From assembly GCA_022605405.1 (NCBI GenBank), contig JABYQQ010000003.1, positions 3,069,899 through 3,133,898 of the forward strand: a stretch of DNA of 64,000 nucleotides, read 5' to 3'. Both the position numbers and the translations under genes were made by a program. The notes under the pieces are model-generated. The model searched no databases. It saw only the letters and a list, made by a program, of their open reading frames with translations, and was not told the origin of the DNA. Below, piece after piece: positions 48,354-59,465 of this stretch (position 1 is the stretch's first letter; every line of letters starts with the position of its first letter). Origin of the DNA: Earliella scabrosa. Taxonomy: Eukaryota; Basidiomycota; Agaricomycetes; Polyporales; Polyporaceae.

Positions 48354-48638
48354 TTGTAGTTCGACCTTCTTCCATCTTGTCCCATCACCCTCTGAGTCTC
48401 TCTCGCTTATCTCGCTCGTCTACGTAGTCTATCGCACCTGCTCGCGCTCACCTCGTACACGCCCGTAGTATTATCAACGCTTACCAGGCCACTCGTAACT
48501 CAAGATACCAAAAGATGCGAGCTCGGGAGGTGGACAAAGCGAAATGGAGGTACGGCGAACTTGAAGCCAGCTTGCAGCGCACCGCACTACATGCCAGGGT
48601 TGTATGACAGAGCTTGGGGAGGATCTGATCAATTGAAG
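48319..48638 (+). pseudogene. Decayed copy of the SH3/TBC gene promoter and first exon
   Basis: The leader keeps CTCACCTCGTACAC, identical to the gene's leader. Around the former start it reads GATGCGAGCTCGGGAGGTGG, lacking seven bases relative to the gene (GATG, then GACGCAA deleted, then GCGAGCTCGGGAGGTGG in the gene). Near the 3' end GAGGATCT and TGAAG/GT match the end of the gene's first exon. The deletion destroys the frame. Confidence 0.7.
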
Positions 48639-50429
48639 GTGGGCTAATCATCTCTAACGATTCTTTCGTACGCGTGGTGCAGGTGCGCTCCGTCTGATTC
48701 GTCCCCCTCTTCCCGCTGTGTCCAATACAACTGGCACAGCCGAGAGTTCTGCTCTCGTATCTCCTTCCCCAAGACTACACCTGCTCCAGTACTTTATTCT
48801 CTGTCGAGTATCTCAGAGATAGCCAGGCGATATATCTCCTGTGCTGCCTGTTTGAAGCCTCTCTGTCTCCGTCATGCACTCTGCTCCGACACCGAACAAC
48901 ATCAGGCAGGATGATCGTGGTAGACGTCCCTCGGTATCTGTCTGCGACACCGTGATTGGTGATCGCTCGCGTGCAGTCTATTGCTGCCTCTCGTCGCTCG
49001 CGGCGAACTATTTGGTCCTGGCCAGCCGCGTGCGTCTCTTCCTCGTCTCTCCTCCCCGCAACTCCGCGTGTCTCATGATCACACAGGACTTCAACAAAGA
49101 CGCTTCCACGTAGATGCCATACGCGTCTTTCCGCGCGACACTCTCGACGACACGGTACGTTTGACGAATCACACATTTCCATGAGGCGGAGTGCCGAGCG
49201 CTGAGCGGTGGTTCGCTCGCACTTCTGCAGCTTCACGCTTGGAAGCGTCGAGCATGGATGGAAGCGGACATTTGCCGCGCGCGCATGGGGGAGCCTATGT
49301 GTTGCTCGGTGCTCAGAGCTAGACGGTGTTGTGCTGATCGTCGCGCTCGCAGAGTGATTGCGCCCGACAGAGGGAGGTCGCCGTTCGCGCCCTCAAAGGA
49401 CCGCAACGACCGGATTGTGGCCGTTCTCTCGGACACCCCTTCGGAGGGCAGCATCGGTCGCTAAGGGACGAAGAACACCGAGCGGACCATAAGTTGAAGT
49501 GAGCGGAGTGGCCATCATGGCACCTTGGGAAGCGTCGGTAAGTACATCGCTCTATCATGGAGTGAGGACTTGCCTCCTCACTGGTGCTACTCGTAAAGTC
49601 CGAGCAGCGGGTACGAAGCGACACCGCACAGCCCGGCCAGGTAGGAGTGCGGAGTTCGTTGGTGTTCAGATCTGCAGATTAGGTGCTCACATACGTGCAG
49701 GTGCCGCAACGTCAGACTCGGAGCTCCCTGTAGCTATCATTTCCCGTCGCAGCAATCCCTCTTCCCTTCCTCAGATCACGACACTCGTCACCCGTGCGCG
49801 CAGGGCGGAGGGCCGAAGGCGCAGCAGTAACCCTCCGTATGCGACAGTCCAAAGAGAGCTCGGCACCGGGCTGTGGAAACCGGTCAGAATACCAGCGAAT
49901 GCTTCTACGAACACTCACTTGCGGCGGAGCTCACCGAGTCAAGACTCGCTCCGAGTCCGGAGACCTCGGACTCAAACATGAGGGTGGACGATCGCGGAAG
50001 AGCACCTCGCTGGACGGATGATGCGCGGCTGGATGGTCCTCTGAGCTCTAGAGGACAACATGCTCAGTTCGTCTCGTTTGACGTCGGAGCTATAGGGTCG
50101 GCCCCTTGCGTTCCTCCTGCACTGGCAGCGTGCTTGCATTAGGATCGAGGCGCGTTAAGATGCTCGCAGCTCACCTCGGTCTCCGTACAGGTCGTCACAG
50201 CACATCAGAGCTCGAGCCGGTGTCGAACTGCGAGGAATGAGGCCATTGCGAGAGCTTTCGCTACATCGTAACGGAGGAGTTTGCGCTTCGTGTGGGATAT
50301 TGTGCGGGACATGCTCCGAGCGGCGTCGCGGGATGAACTCGAAGGTGCTGAGGGAGGAGTGTAACATCGCAGTAGGGTCCTCTTCATGTCAATGTTGATG
50401 ATAAATGTTCATGATGAACTTTGCCAATA
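48639..50429. other. 1.8-kb region without a supported gene
   Basis: A decayed spacer between the exon copy and the truncated F-box gene. No domain was recognised in open frames of either strand. It shares short similarities with the 43-45-kb spacer. Confidence 0.4.
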
Positions 50430-51209
50430 GTGTCGTCGACAACTCTTTGCTCCCACCGTGGCGAGGCGGGAACATCACCCGGCTGGAAGTGGCGACCGAG
50501 TATAGCGCGATGCACCTGATCATCGAAGGCCTGTCGTCCGGCTTCTTTCTCTCCACCTCCCCAGACATGTACTTCGAGGCCCCAGAGCCCGAGTTCTGGA
50601 CGCCTTGGCTTTACGAGCTTCCCAACGTATTTCCACAGAAGTTGACGACGGTGCTCCTCGCGCGCATCCGATTGGACCGAGCGGCAGACACCATCGTCAG
50701 TTTGCTCCGGTGCACCCCTCAGGTGGAGGAGCTGGATATCACGTTTCCGATCTCCCATGACGTCCGGCCTCCGTCCGAGGGAGCAGACTCGCTGGATCAC
50801 GTCTGTCGCATGCTCTCAAGAGACGATCCCGCGCTCTGTCCTCGCCTCCACACGTTGACGGTCATCATAGAGCGAGGCAGTGACACGGCCGATGTTCAAG
50901 GATACCAACAACACGCTTCGCATCTGACGGCGATGCTCGAGGCTCGAACACGTATGGGCGAACGTGTCCGCCGCCTCTATTTCCAGACGATCAGGCACAC
51001 GGTGGTGAGCGAGAGCGAGCACGAAGTCATGTACCCGATCTTCCTCCCTTGCGGACTATGTGGACGAGTATCGGGCGTACATGCCCGATCATGGCCTCAG
51101 TTCTCGCGCTCGACCGGAGTGGTGGTATTTGTCGAACATTGACTCCCTGGAGAGGTACTGGGACTTAGACGAAGAAGACTGGCCTGAATACAAATCTCCC
51201 TTCGTCTGA
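50430..51209 (+). pseudogene. Truncated, frameshifted third F-box paralogue (C)
   Basis: Only the C-terminal 45 percent of the F-box family protein is present. Similarity starts abruptly at VVDNSLLPPWRGGNITRLEV, in the middle of the LRR-like region of paralogues A and B; the F-box and the micro-exon part are absent. The frame is open to about 51045, where one base is missing relative to paralogue B (TTCCTCCCTTGCGG against TTCCGCCCCCTCGCGG). The +1 frame then continues with ADYVDEYRAY and the family tail RPEWWYLSNIDSLERYWDLD to a TGA at 51207-51209. It is a pseudogene from partial duplication. Confidence 0.85.
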
Positions 51210-51854
51210 AGGACGTGGTTCTCGTTCCCGTATTCATGATTTGTAGAGCGTCGTTCCAGATGGCGAAGCTCACGAGGAGCTCGCGAATCCGAGACTCAAT
51301 ATGTACGCTTCCGTGTCGATAGCGACTGCGTGAAGTTTGCATGCCAATGTAGAGCGACAGCGCCATTGATCTAAATGGCCGTTATGCGTTTGAACCGTGC
51401 ATTCCACTCTCTTCCACCGACGATGAATAACTCTGCGCCGCCCGTCGGGGCGCTAGGACGCGAAGTAAGCCGAAGAGCCGACAACAGAACCCAATGAGAC
51501 ATTAGACAGAAGGGAATGGGAACCCAAAGGAGAGACACCAGAGAGACACGACACGAGGCCACACGCAGAACGAAACAAGGACAAACGTGATAGAATGCAT
51601 TGCAAGCGCACAGCATAGCGACAACTGGGGATGGGTGTTCGGAATGAGTACATATGGTATGGGGATATGTCGGATGTCCGTCATGGATGCGGATGATGTA
51701 GGTATATGGAGTGTGGAGGATCAATATTACGAGGCGGGGATGCATGGTGAGAGAGGATGCAAATGAACAATGTAGTATACGATAGGGATCAGGCGAACGT
51801 GCGCGAAGACGAACCATCTACATATAAGTATCGAATGCATAACGGAGCGGCAGT
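51210..51854. other. Convergent intergenic region
   Basis: This stretch lies between the stop of the truncated F-box copy and the stop of the minus-strand SH3/TBC gene. It is relatively AT-rich, as expected for 3' flanks, with no supported gene. Confidence 0.5.
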
Positions 51855-54800
51855 TCATATGCCGTTTTTCGGGAGCGAGATCGTCTGCGGAGTAGCGGGC
51901 GAGATGGGCGACGGACGCGAGTGGGCGGTGCGCCGCTTGACTTGGGCTTCGAGCTTGTTCCGCTGCTTCCGCAGGTCGTCGTCCTTGAGTTTCATGGAGA
52001 ACGCGAGGTCGATGAACGCGTCGGGCGTAGCCGGCAGTGTGCTGGGCGGAGGATGAGCGAGGACGTCTAGCAGGGTTTGAGGGGATGTGGCTTGCAGCAC
52101 GATCCGGCGTGTGCACGAGAAGATGGCCAGACCAGCTCGAAATAGGAATGTTACACCTGTGTACAGACGTCAGAACTCGGCGAGAATGAGGACGGGCGCG
52201 CACGACGAACCTTCGAATAGAAAAACGTCCCACAGACGAACGAGGTAATCCGGTGGGAGTGCGTCCGCGAATACGGTAGTGAACCTATGACAACGATGAG
52301 CTTGAGAAGAGGTCCTCGAAAGCGGTACATACCACGCTCGACAGACGACGACGGGAGCAATCGCCATGTCCCCGAAGACCTTCTTGGCGGTTGCGACGTC
52401 GTTCGCCTCCAACGCCTTCCCGAACAACGATCCGTCGACCTCAAGCTGCACGCTGTTCGTCGAGAAGTACGGCCGAAGGTGGGTATCCATGAGGGAAATG
52501 AAGGTCCAAAACGCGTCTTCCTCCGGCGACTGCAGCAGCAGCTGTGCCGCGATCATCGCGAGACCTACCCAAGACAGCGTCAGATGCACCGGTCCCGCAC
52601 CAGAAGCACGAGCACCACGCACCTCTCGTGTACTGAATATCCGGCACCATCGTCAGATACGCCTGGAGTAGCTTCGCGAGCGACCCGTCCTTGAGCTGCG
52701 GCGCGTCCTCGAACGAGCCCTCAATATCACTCTCGATCTCCTTCCACGCCGCAACTCTCTCCCTCTGCGCGAGCTTCTGGTACAGCCCGTCCATCCGCTT
52801 CCCCTTGCTGTCCGCCAGCGCCGCCCACACCTGGTACCGCACCGACGCCGGCACGCCCTCGAGCACCATCTTCCGGATCTTCTTGCTCTTCCGCGCCTGC
52901 GACGCCGGGATCGACGCCATTGCAGACACCCACCGCAGCTCCCGCTGGCGGTGCGCCTCCACCGACTCCTTGTCCTTGTCCTTCTCCCTCGAATCCCGCG
53001 GAGACCGTGCTTCTCCGATCGCAGCCCCGCCCGCACCGCCAGGCGATGCGTCTCCCTGATGTCTGTGGCTTGATCCCGAGAGCGTCGAGAGCGCAGGGCT
53101 GTCTGCGCGAAGGAACGCGCCGTCCGCGCGCATGCCCGGGCTCGGCTGCGGCAGGCTCTCGAAGCTCGCCCCGAACGGCGAGAGCGGGAGCGTCGGCCTG
53201 ACGAGCTCGAAGTCCGTGTCCTGGACCTGCACCGTGTCGCCCTCGGCCGTGAACTCGGTCGTCGCGACACTCGCCGTCGGGCTCTGCACCGCGTACTGCT
53301 GCTGCGGAGATGGCTGCGAAGGACCGTGATGAGGGTGGCTGCTCGTCGTCACGAGTCGGAGCGGCGCCATCTGTGGTTTGGTGCTTCGTTTGCTGATCCG
53401 GAGCCCGAGCGTTCCGCCATCTGAAGTCGACGGCGAAGATGGGGACGCCGCCTGTGCTTGGCTGTGGTTCCCTTCGCGTTCCCGATCTCGTTCGTGTTCG
53501 TGTTCCGATGCCGTCAGAGGCGACATGACGCGTGGCGGCGTCGATGCCGTCGAGAAGACCGTATCAATAGATGGCCGTTCCGACTGCGAGTGCGACTGCT
53601 GTGACTCCGAGTGCGTGCGCGCCCGCCGTCCAGGCTCCTCCTCCTTCGACATCCGCTCACGAGGCTCACGTTCTGATACTTTGGACGAACTAGTGGACAC
53701 AATGGCGGAGCGGCTATGACGAAGTACCCTAGGCGACGGCGACGGTGACCCCTGCGACTGCGACATGATCCTCGCCGACCGCGGCGACGACGGCGGGCTC
53801 GAGCCCAGCGCAAGTGTCCCCGGCAAGCTCGCGAGCGGAGACTGCATCTGCGGTGCTGGCGAACCTCGCCCGAACCTAAATCCATTGAGCGTCGGAGACC
53901 CGAGTCCGTTCGAGGGCACAAGCGGCGACGGCGGCGGGTACGGGTGAGGGTGTGGGTGCGGGTTCGAGCGCTGGTCTAGAGATACCGCGCGAACGACTTG
54001 CGCGCCTGGAGCGAGACTGTCCGCTGGAGGGGGAGGAGAAGACGGGGCTGGGAGCGGATTCGTGGACGCGCGAGCGGGAGGGGAACGTACAGCCTGCGGC
54101 GCCGGACCAGCAACCGTGTTGTTCTGCGAGAGCGAGAGCGGCGAGGGCGCGTGCATGCCACGCAGCACCGTCGGCGAGTGCGAGACCGTTGCCCGCTGCG
54201 GCGCGGGCACGTTCGCGGGCGGTATCGTGGTTGTCGCCGTCGCAGACTTGGATCGCTTCGTCGCAATCTGCAGCGGTCGGATCGGGGAGAGCGGCGGAGA
54301 GAGTGGGGACGAGCTCGAGGACATTGCGGCCGCGGCGTCGTCGCGGCTGCTGCATTGGTTAATGATGTTCCGAAGCAATGTTAGTAGTATACGCACCTTC
54401 CTGTACTGAGGGCCTCAGTACGAATGCTCATATCACCGCTCGTCATCGCAGAAAACGACCGCGAGCGCGGCCGTGACGCATGCACGCGTGGCGTAAAGTT
54501 CGCCCTCGCAATCGGTTGTTGTGCACCCGGCGGGGGCGAAGTGGGTATCGGTATGGACGCTGGACCAAAGCCCTGGTCGACCTGAGCAGGCGACGGACCT
54601 CTCAGCGGTGGAGGAGGGAGCGTCACGCTCCGCAGTGGTCCCGCACCAGCAAGCACTTGGTCGATCTGTTGTCCTTGCGCAGGCGACGGTCCACGGAGCG
54701 GCGGAGACGTCGCGCTCCGCCTGCCAGAAGGGTCCATGCTCCGCCTGCTTGCAAGGTCCGCGCTGAGCGTCGTCGCCGGCGAGGCCGTCCGACTCGGTGC

Positions 54801-57800
54801 CTGGCTCCACGGCATCGGCGGCCGCTGCGCTCTGTTCGCGGGAATGTTGTTCTGCGGCTCGGTGCTGAAGGTGATGGGGACGGGGCCCATGGAGAGCGAA
54901 AGGTCGTATTCGAAGCGTCCGTAGATCGTCGGAGGCGCAGGCCTGCCCTCTCGGCGCGCGACGAACGCCATTCCGAGGACGTGGGGTGCAGACCCGGGTG
55001 GCGGACCCATCTGATGAGGCATAGGTGGAGGGTGCATGGGCTGGCGACCGTACATGGGGCCCATCGGTGCGGCGGCGGGCTTCGGTGCACCAGGGTGAGG
55101 CATGAAGAGGCTCTCGCGCATTTGCGGGGGAACGGCCGCACGATTCGGGTCTAGGGGTCGCGCTTGAGGGTGGTTCGGATGGCCCGGTGGCGGAATGACG
55201 ATCGGGTTACCTGGTGGGGGAGAGGTAGCGGGCGTAGGTGCGTGCGACGAGGGCGACGTGATCGCACGATCTTGAGCGGGCGTCGCGCTAGGACTGTACG
55301 GTGGTGGAGGTGGACCATCAGAGGGCGGCTCCGCGTTCGCAAGCATGCGCTTCTCAAACACAGCGGACGACTCCGATGTCGACGTGGAAGGTCCGGGCCG
55401 AGGAGGTGGCAAAGCGGGTGTCGGGGGAACGGACTGAGCAGGCAGATGCTCGTTCACGATCTCCGCTGCCTGTGATACGGCGGTCATCGGGACTCCTTCG
55501 TCTCGCTCTCGAGCATGCGCGTCTTGGGTCTCGTCGTCATCCGATTCGGACCCGTCCTCCGAGGAACCCTTCTGCCGCTCCAGCCGGTTGCGAATGCTCG
55601 TCGCAGCGCCCGCGTTCGTAGGGTATACAGGCGACATGAGGGTGGGCGAGGCGAACGAGCCAGACGTTGCGGACGGCGCACTGGGCGACGCCTGCGGGGA
55701 CCCGAACGTCGCATGCAGCAGCGGAGACGGCTCGGGCTCCTGCTTGAACGTAAGCGGTGCCGGTCGGTGCTTCTGCGCCTTGCCCATCGTCACCGTGTCG
55801 TCCTGCCCCTCGGCCGTCGTCGACTCTGCAAGCTTTGACGGGATCTTGCCCTTCGAGCCCTTGCGCTCGCGCGTCGACTCCATGCTCGGTCGGCGGTCCG
55901 TCGGGACGGGCGGCGCGTCCGAGCTCAAGCTCGAGCCGACGGTGTGCATCGAGCCTTTCGAGAAGCGCGATATGCGCGACGCCATCGAGTACCGCGAGTA
56001 CCGGTACTGGTCGTATATGTCGTCCGCGCCCTCCCAGTCCTCGTCGAAGTTATACTCGGACTCGGGGCGCAGCGCGCGTGGCGCAGGCTCGGGCTCGTCC
56101 TCGTCCGCCGGAGGAGCCAACGGTGCCGTGGTGCTCGACGGCGACTCGGACTCGGAGTACTCGGACTGCTCAGAGCGCTCAGAGCGAGAGGTGAGGGGTG
56201 GATCGGGAACAAGCCGCTGTGTCGCACTCGGTGGCGGGGACTCCGAGTACTGGCTGACCGAGAGAGCCGCGCTCCCGGGCGTGAGCAAAGAGCCGTCGTG
56301 CTCATGCGTAGACTCAGGCGACTGCACGCGCCTGACGGACGCGAACTGCCCGTCATCGCTCTCGTCCGAGGAATCGTCGTCATCCCCGCCAACGAAATCC
56401 TGCAGCAACGACAGGCCGATGTTGCCGACGCCGTTGTCCGAGAGCGCGACCGAGATGCGCGGATTCGATTCCTCGGAGTACACGCTCGAGTCGCGCGAGA
56501 CTGGCCGCGCGGCAGGTGGGAAGCGAGAAGTTGTCGGGTCAGGCGAGTCAAAGTGCTCGATTGGGCTATCGTGGCTGAGCTGCTTCGCGATCTCCTCGAG
56601 GCGTATTGGAGGGACGAGCGGCGCAGAGTCGGGACGCTCGAACTCAGACGCGATGCTCGCTTCGTCATGGCTGTCGTCTGCCGGGGTGATGGGAGGGATT
56701 GAGGATGTTGACGTGTTCTGAGATTCGTGGCTCATGGAGCGTTCGGGATGGGGCGATGCGAGCGGAGAGAGGGGAACGGCAGCGAAACTGGTGTTGGAGA
56801 TGCTGTGCTCGATGGGGGGAGGAGAGAGCTCGGGAGGGGACTCGCGGATGATGATCGGAGAGGGCACCTCGCGAGCGAGGGACGACGGCGAGACGACCGG
56901 CGAGGACATATCGCGAGCAGATGGGAACGCAGGCGAGGGGGCATCACGAGCGGATACGGTGATACCGCTCTGCGATGACGATGGACGTGAGCCGGGAGAG
57001 GCGACGGATTGACGCTTTGTGAGGACGGGCTTCTTGAGACGGCCATGGAAGCGAACGGCATCCCCGTGGAAGTTGCCCACTACGCCTTCGCAGTAGCCCT
57101 GAACGGGAAGATGAGAGGTACACAGGAATAGGATGACGAAGAGACGCACAAGGAAGAGGTCGCCTTTGCCGGGGAGTTGCATGAGGACGATGATCTCGTC
57201 ATCCTGGACGTGAACAACTGTATCAGCCTGCGTTCTCAATCACGAGTGCAAAGGAGGATATGAGCACAGGGAGAGGAGAGCTTCACTGTCGACACGTCAT
57301 GCCGTAAAGAGATGTCGGGGACGGACAGTGAAGCGCGTCCGGCGCGGACATCTTTGCTCTGTTGACTGGCCGCGCCAAACGTATAAGATGTAATCTATGA
57401 GATGCGCATTGCCCAGAGGCAACACTGGGTAGGCGTCGACCCCGTGTTCGGACAGTAGTAGACGGAGGGATTGGTAGACCGGCATTCGGAGACCGGGAGC
57501 GACACGGTAGGTTTTCTGAGAGCAATGTGCAGCGGTCTGGATAGAGCCGTTGCCCACGTCGCTCAGAACCTCATGGGACTGCACTCGGTGAGAGGAAGGG
57601 GACAAGTGTGTGGATATGCGCGCAACGCTTACGAGAATGCAGTGCCCAGGACGAGAGACGGGACGAGAGCGGGCAGAGACTGACCTTCATGAACATGAGA
57701 TCCTCCGCATGCTCCGCAATGCAGTCCTGCAGCGCCGTGCACTTCCCAATGCCTCCCTTGGCCGCGAACCTGGTCCACCTCCCGAGCTCGCTTGCGTCCA

Positions 57801-57801
57801 T
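51855..57801 (-). CDS. SH3 and degenerate TBC (Rab-GAP-like) domain protein
   Basis: Proposed exons: 57801-57685, 57203-57150, 57098-54397, 54349-52623, 52564-52333, 52284-52211, 52156-51855, giving about 1735 residues with all phases consistent. An SH3 domain spans about residues 20-80 (CTALQDCIAEHAEDLMF, DDEIIVLMQL, GYCEGVVGNF). About 1350 residues rich in Pro, Ser, Arg and Glu follow, probably disordered. A TBC domain starts near residue 1455 (GVPASVRYQVWAAL) and includes SPEEDAFWTFISLMD and DYLVRLWDVFLFEG. TBC proteins normally stimulate Rab GTP hydrolysis with an Arg and a Gln finger. Here the Arg motif (IxxDxxR) reads IESDIEG and the Gln motif (YxQG) reads YTRG, so both fingers are missing and the protein is probably a binding or scaffold factor. 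The first intron (481 nt) is far longer than the others (47-72 nt). Confidence 0.87.
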
Positions 57802-58002
57802 CGTCGGGTCCTGATTTGATGGGTGTCGAGGGAGAGTTGATGGAAACCGAGCAAGGAGTGTACGAGGTGAGTGCGAGCGAGAGATTAGACCAGACGGGCG
57901 AAAGAAAGGAAAGAGAGGGCTGGGACAAGAAGACAGAGAAACGGGGAGGAAGGTCGAGTTGGGAGACAAGGACAAGGTCAAGTCGCGTTCTCAATCTCCG
58001 TC

Positions 58003-58037
58003 ACTTTGCCATAGGCGCCCTCGTACTGGGGTTAGGG
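58003..58037 (-). promoter_or_regulatory. Telobox-like element of the SH3/TBC gene promoter
   Basis: On the minus strand CCCTAACCC (58037-58029) is followed by GGCGCCTATGG, about 230 bp upstream of the start codon at 57801. Because this gene is intact, it is the probable reference copy for the decayed ones. Telobox-like boxes are known from promoters of growth-related genes in fungi and plants; their role here is inferred. Confidence 0.6.
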
Positions 58038-58904
58038 CTTCCTCTTGGCTTGGCGCACTGACCTCCAGCGCTGTCGCATTCTCCTCCTCGGACCTCGAGC
58101 TCTCCTACTTCGAATTGGTAAACGTCTGGCTTGCGACCCCGGCAACTCTCACATTCCTAGGCTGCTGCTCGCGGTCACTGTCGACGTCCACTTAACGTTG
58201 CTGAAATGCTCATCCGAACTTCTGTGTCTCGGAATCCTTCGCAACGCAGTCGCACTACCCACGGAGTCTGGACACTGGACTAACCCTTCTCTGACACTGC
58301 GACCGCTCATTGACCTCCGTTGTTGCTCGTGACGCCTGGCGCTAGACTCATCAAGCAAAACCTGTACGTGTAGGTTGTATCGCTTATGTATACCACTGAC
58401 AGTGCTGAAACGCATTCTCAGAACGACGGGCGCGTGCACGCGCAGAACCTCACAATTCCGCGGTATGCTCGACGCAGGCAGCCTCGTTCTACTACTCCGA
58501 CCATGACGGGCTTCACACCTCTCCATCTTGTACTTGCTCGATAAATGGCCTACGCGCTCGCTCAGCCTGCCTCAGGCTCAAGTGTTCTGTCTTCCGTCTT
58601 CCTGCTCTCGTGCTCTCGATCGAACGGACCGACACCAACCCAAGCACCACTCCCGCATTCATCAGACGTCGTCTTCCTCGGCTCCGGGTACAGCGACCAG
58701 ACAAGCCGGTCACCCGAATATGCGCATCCGCATTCCGTGATGCGCTTCGCAGGCAAGCACGCTCAAGGTCGCCCGTTCTGCGGCTCCTACGCACACTTGT
58801 AAGCACACCACATCAGATACCCGGCACTCCCCAGCGCTCCTCTTGGTTCCGTCATTGGAGACGCGCCCTCGCCGTGAGTCTCGCGGGAGCGAGACACGCG
58901 CACT
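58038..58904. other. Region upstream of the SH3/TBC gene
   Basis: No gene is supported. The remainder of the promoter is expected near the left end. An 85-codon frame at 58545-58802 has a Ser/Pro-rich composition and no domain. Confidence 0.45.
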
Positions 58905-59465
58905 TGCTAGCGGGAGCTGATAACGTGTGAGCGATGTCCTCCATCCCGGTGCCGTCGGCGCAGCATATCAAGACGAACAGGAAGATGGGGCTCGACGGTG
59001 CGCTAGCGTGCTCGGCGTGCCTCGTCAACGGTTGGGCCGTGGATGTGCGGTATGTTGGCGCAAGTACACTCCGAGAGCGGAGGGCGTGGAAGGAGATCGA
59101 GAGGGAGAGGGAGACTGCCATGGATCGTTCGAGAATGCATCGTAGCTCGAGTACGCGTCGCCGACCTCCTAGTAGACGAAAGGTGCGTCCGAGTCGGGGC
59201 TCCGAGTCGTTGCTGTGTTTAAGTATGACGATGCACCTCCCAGATCTCGCTACGATTGCACCGCTGCTGCTGCTACTGCAGTCGCCCGAAGACGGCGCGG
59301 GAGACCCACGACGTCGCATTCGCGAAGAACGTGGTAAGTATCGCTCGCGAGCAATCGTTACCATTCTCTGACCTTTGTAGGTTCATGTCGCGTCGCGTCC
59401 TGTCTATCTCGTACCCGCTGCCTCCGACTTCGCTCCACTCGTATTCACACCCCGTCGTCTGAGGC
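58905..59465 (+). pseudogene. Inverted, decayed fragment of the TBC domain of the neighbouring gene
   Basis: Plus-strand sequence matches minus-strand exons 4-6 of the SH3/TBC gene. Matching blocks: GCGGGAGCTG, CCATCCCGG against CGATCCCGG, GGAAGATGG followed by GCTCGA, the exact block GTGGAAGGAGATCGAGAG, GCTGCTGCTGCTACTGCAGT against AGCTGCTGCTGCAGT, and GACGTCGCA followed by GCGAAGAACG. An intron-like GTAAGT...TTTGTAG and GTTCATGTCGCG correspond to the exon 5/6 junction. Some 100 bases of exon 5 are deleted and the reading frame is broken many times. It is a relic of a duplication in inverted orientation. Confidence 0.75.

Noticed and set aside
55588..56721. 377-codon antisense frame inside the SH3/TBC gene
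   Set aside because: It mirrors the Ser/Pro/Glu-rich linker exon. The minus-strand frame is continuous with the SH3 and TBC exons.
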